This document shows, piece by piece, positions 14,288-17,101 of a stretch of 17,101 nucleotides of DNA (position 1 is its first letter; the number at the start of each line of letters is the position of its first letter). The notes under the pieces are model-generated. The model saw nothing but the letters and a program-made list of their open reading frames with translations. It was not told the DNA's origin and searched no databases. The translations under genes and the position numbers were made by a program. Source of the stretch: Bacteroidales bacterium (lineage in GTDB: Bacteria > Bacteroidota > Bacteroidia > Bacteroidales > GCA-2748055). The stretch lies in contig JAOZLK010000022.1 in the NCBI GenBank assembly GCA_029934875.1, positions 1-17,101 on the forward strand, read 5' to 3'.

Positions 14288-17101
14288 TTAACGGACAATA
14301 GTTACGTTACCTGTAATGGGATCGTTAATTCCATAATTGAGATCAATCACATAATGGTAGGAATCGATGGTTAGTATCCGACCATTGTAATATCCGTCCC
14401 ACGGTTCATCAGCAGCGTTCCCGGTTATATATACCATATTACCCCACCGATCAAAAATCTTCATATCCACCTGCGGGTAGAACTCGATATTCTCAATAAC
14501 CCACAGATCATTAAAGCCATCACCATTGGGCGAGAAGGCATTTGGTATCACCAGGCAAGTCGCAAATTCATATCCTACAGAAACCGTATCGCTAGTAACA
14601 CAGAAGTTTGCATCGGTAACGGTCGCAATATAATCACCCCACTGAAGATCATCGAAATACTGTTCGTTAGCAGATAATCCCCTGTCCCAATCGATAAAGT
14701 AGGGATAAACACCTCCATCAACATAAAGATCAAGCCGTCCGTCAATTGCATCGGGACAATACGCATCTTCAGTATTAAAGCTCAGCTCCAGGGGTTCGGG
14801 CTGGCTCAACTCCGTATCGGTCACTTGCAGACAGTTATTCAGGTCCATTATCCTTATATTATAGTTACCCTGGGGCAAGTCATAGATGTAGGGCTCTCTC
14901 AGCTCTTCATTGACCCATACCTGGTAATCGTCCAGTGAATTGACTGTACCACCCGATAGCAGGAGCTCAATCTTCCCGGTGGAATCCCCATAACACAATG
15001 GGCCATCAGACTGCATATTGAACGCAAGGACCGGTGGTTCGGTGATCACTACCTCCGCACTATCGACGCACCCATAGATATCATATACAATGGCCTTATA
15101 GTTTCCGGCCGGAATGCCCGAAAGCACCTGGGTAGTAGCACCTGTACTCCAATCAAAAGTATAGGGCCCCAGTCCACCAATTGGATCTATGTTAAGTGCA
15201 GCATCTGCAAAGCCGAAACATGAAATTGGTGTTCCATTGAAATCGGTAGTCACAAACATTTGTACATCAAATAAATCAGCTTCTCCCACAGAAATGGTGT
15301 CGGTTTTAATACAGAGGTTTGTATCAGTAACTTCAAGGGTATAGAATCCTGCAACGACACTATCCGGGTCTTCTGATGTATAGGTGGCCTGCTCACCACT
15401 CCACAGGTAGGTGTAGCCTGGAACACCTCCTGAGACATCCAGGTAAAGGAATCCTGTTGGTGTATCAGCACACTGTGCACTGTCGGCTGATAAGTCATCG
15501 AACACAATGGGAGTGGGCTGATCAAGGGTAAAGGTCCACGATGAATCACATCCATTGATATCCGTAACCGTCAAAGTATATATCCCTGCAGAAAGTCCGG
15601 ACTGGACAGAATCACCCTCAAACTCACCTCCCCCTGGCAGGCCCCAGGTATAGGTATTGCGGGTGGAATCTGCACCTCCATAGGGAATCACTGTTATGAG
15701 CCCGGTACTAGAATCGGCACATGCAATGGCAAATGTATTGAATGTAGGTATAATCGTGTCAATTCCCGTGGGCCCTGGCTGCATCAATGTAAAGAAGGTA
15801 TCCAGGGTACAGCCTATGTCATCCGTAATTCGAACCTCATATCTGCCCGCAACCAATCCTGACTGATCCTCCATGGTGGTATCCATAAGTACCATATCAT
15901 CTGAACTCCAGTCATAGGTATGGCCCATAATGCCACCCAGAGAGCTAATATCAATAAATCCGTCATTCAAGTCGAAGCAGGATATATTCCAGGAATTATA
16001 ATCGTAAATAGTATCGGCCTGCATTGTGATTTCAGAAGGCTCAATCAATAAGAAGGAAGAATCTCCCACACAGTCCTCAATATCGGTAACCGTTACCGTA
16101 TAAAGCCCGGGCTCAAGATTTCTCTGGATGCTGTCATTCTGGACCAGTCCACCAGGACCTGCCCAGGCAAAGGAGTTGGAGTACATATTGGTGCGCCCAC
16201 CTGTCATATCCAGATGTATCTCTCCATCATCTTCCCCGTAACAACTGATATCAACTGTGTCGGAGTACCTGGCATTAGCTTTCCAAACAGAGATTAGATC
16301 GGGTTCAGTAATTTCGATGACAGTTGGCCGATTATTATAGCACTGTTCACTATCAAACGCCAACAAGGTATAGGTTCCGGCATCCAGGTTATCTACCCTC
16401 AGGCCTTGTCCTTCGATACTTACTAGCCCAGCATTAATGGTATCATTGTCCTCATGATCATAGACTTTTATTGTGTAGCCCGGGAATCCTCCGGCAACAG
16501 TAAGATCAATGTATCCATTACTGTCATCGTAACACTGAACTCCGAATCCGTGATAATCTTTAGCCAGGGATGTAATCTGTATATCCCTGGCAGATTCTAT
16601 AATGTAATTAGCATCGTAGGTACAGGAATTGATGTCAGTAACTGTCAACTCATAGGGTCCTGCAATCCCATTTAAAACATCTTCATTTGTACTGGTAAAG
16701 CCATATCTTCCCGACCAGGCGAAAGAGTAATCAGTATTCCCCCCGGTAACAGTAATATCAATAGCCCCATCATCATGGAGCAGATGAGCACAGGTAGCAT
16801 CTGTAATCAAGGTATCAACTTCGATCGTATCGGGCTGCTCAACCAGCCAGGACAGAGAAGTAAAACTACATCCAATCGTATCTACCACATTAAACCAGTA
16901 CTCACCCACGCCAAGTCCGAATTGAATTGAATCTCTATCCAGGTCATCAAAGGTCCCTCCCACTGCGGTAGTATCCCAGGTAAAGGAATAATCCTCCCGG
17001 TAATACCCACCACTTACTCTTGAATGCAGGGTATCTGAAAGCAAGCCAAAACACCTGATTTCATTTCCGCCTATGTATTCATTGGCAAGCAGCTGACCCT
17101 T
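14288..17101 (-). CDS. SprB-like repeat adhesin with T9SS type B sorting domain, 5'-truncated by window edge
   Basis: This surface adhesin is read on the minus strand. The frame is open to the window edge (KGQLLANEYIGGNEIRCFG is encoded from 17101), so the N-terminus and signal peptide are missing and 937 residues are visible. It consists of ten consecutive repeats of about 75-97 residues. Each opens with C-(Y/F/A)-x-D/G and then GG, an aromatic-W pair and AG-x-Y-x-(L/V)-x-(V/I)-x-D, and closes with a second Cys. This is the SprB-repeat pattern. The C-terminus (visible residues about 850-937) starts VIPNAFSPNGDGFNDLW and contains FDRWGNMVY and PWDGYYNGR, the gliding-motility-associated type B sorting signal used by T9SS. 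It should be secreted across the outer membrane and attached to or held at the surface with the PorP/SprF protein encoded next. Whether it serves gliding, adhesion or another purpose is not visible. Confidence 0.94.
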   Translation of the reverse strand, partial: KGQLLANEYIGGNEIRCFGLLSDTLHSRVSGGYYREDYSFTWDTTAVGGTFDDLDRDSIQFGLGVGEYWFNVVDTIGCSFTSLSWLVEQPDTIEVDTLITDATCAHLLHDDGAIDITVTGGNTDYSFAWSGRYGFTSTNEDVLNGIAGPYELTVTDINSCTYDANYIIESARDIQITSLAKDYHGFGVQCYDDSNGYIDLTVAGGFPGYTIKVYDHEDNDTINAGLVSIEGQGLRVDNLDAGTYTLLAFDSEQCYNNRPTVIEITEPDLISVWKANARYSDTVDISCYGEDDGEIHLDMTGGRTNMYSNSFAWAGPGGLVQNDSIQRNLEPGLYTVTVTDIEDCVGDSSFLLIEPSEITMQADTIYDYNSWNISCFDLNDGFIDISSLGGIMGHTYDWSSDDMVLMDTTMEDQSGLVAGRYEVRITDDIGCTLDTFFTLMQPGPTGIDTIIPTFNTFAIACADSSTGLITVIPYGGADSTRNTYTWGLPGGGEFEGDSVQSGLSAGIYTLTVTDINGCDSSWTFTLDQPTPIVFDDLSADSAQCADTPTGFLYLDVSGGVPGYTYLWSGEQATYTSEDPDSVVAGFYTLEVTDTNLCIKTDTISVGEADLFDVQMFVTTDFNGTPISCFGFADAALNIDPIGGLGPYTFDWSTGATTQVLSGIPAGNYKAIVYDIYGCVDSAEVVITEPPVLAFNMQSDGPLCYGDSTGKIELLLSGGTVNSLDDYQVWVNEELREPYIYDLPQGNYNIRIMDLNNCLQVTDTELSQPEPLELSFNTEDAYCPDAIDGRLDLYVDGGVYPYFIDWDRGLSANEQYFDDLQWGDYIATVTDANFCVTSDTVSVGYEFATCLVIPNAFSPNGDGFNDLWVIENIEFYPQVDMKIFDRWGNMVYITGNAADEPWDGYYNGRILTIDSYHYVIDLNYGINDPITGNVTIVR
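14291..14554 (-). other. T9SS type B C-terminal sorting domain (CHU_C-like)
   Basis: The last 88 residues of the adhesin form the gliding-motility-associated C-terminal domain. Diagnostic parts are NAFSPNGDGFNDLWVI, VDMKIFDRWGNMVY, PWDGYYNGR and a final SYHYVIDLNYG strand ending in TGNVTIVR. Type B domains need PorP/SprF-family partners, which fits the gene encoded next. Cleavage or attachment details cannot be read from the sequence. Confidence 0.93.
14555..17059 (-). repeat. Ten diverged SprB-type protein repeats within the adhesin
   Basis: The first cysteines of successive repeats are encoded at about 17053, 16792, 16534, 16243, 15979, 15721, 15472, 15220, 14995 and 14758. Spacing is therefore about 75-97 residues. 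Each unit carries an early and a late Cys, a GG turn and a (V/I)-x-D before the late Cys. The repeats are diverged at DNA level, so this is an old protein-domain array and not a recent tandem DNA duplication. Confidence 0.88.

Noticed and set aside
14555..17059. The adhesin repeats as a CRISPR or DNA tandem repeat array
   Set aside because: Similarity is at protein level with diverged DNA and variable unit length, inside one open frame.

Overview
The window looks like a chromosomal segment from a member of the Bacteroidota. The clearest evidence is a large adhesin with SprB-type repeats and a type IX secretion (T9SS) type B C-terminal sorting domain, followed directly by a PorP/SprF-family outer-membrane protein. 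The alpha2-type glycyl-tRNA synthetase, a YfhO-family membrane protein and weak or absent Shine-Dalgarno signals also fit. I cannot name the genus or order from the sequence alone.

Layout. (1) Positions 1-3912, plus strand: the end of glycyl-tRNA synthetase (5' end outside the window) and an 840-residue YfhO-like multi-pass membrane protein. (2) Positions 3924-6418, plus strand: an AT-richer cassette of a SAM methyltransferase, an ATP-grasp ligase and a second SAM methyltransferase. (3) Positions 6432-9362: a minus-strand MOP-superfamily (Wzx-like) flippase and a plus-strand NodB-type polysaccharide deacetylase, divergent from a 51-base gap. (4) Positions 9359-17101, minus strand: one tightly packed gene string. 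In transcription order it holds the adhesin (5' end beyond the window), PorP/SprF, GT4 glycosyltransferase, FkbM methyltransferase, a second GT4 glycosyltransferase and a GT2 glycosyltransferase. Its last stop codon overlaps the deacetylase stop codon tail to tail.

How the genes may work together. Regions 2-4 contain the parts of a surface-glycan pathway: sugar transferases, tailoring methyltransferases, a possible amide-forming ligase, a deacetylase and a lipid-linked glycan flippase. No polymerase, Wza/Wzc exporter or initiating sugar-phosphate transferase is visible, so the locus is incomplete here or depends on other loci. The most interesting feature is that the secreted adhesin and its PorP/SprF partner sit in the same apparent transcription unit as three glycosyltransferases and an FkbM methyltransferase. 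The adhesin also carries about 20 matches to the Bacteroidota O-glycosylation motif D-(S/T)-(A/I/L/M/T/V). A dedicated system that glycosylates this adhesin, or ties it to a surface polysaccharide, is a testable inference and is not shown by the sequence.

I found no tRNA, rRNA, CRISPR array, insertion sequence or convincing factor-independent terminator. No gene-free stretch exceeds about 75 bases.
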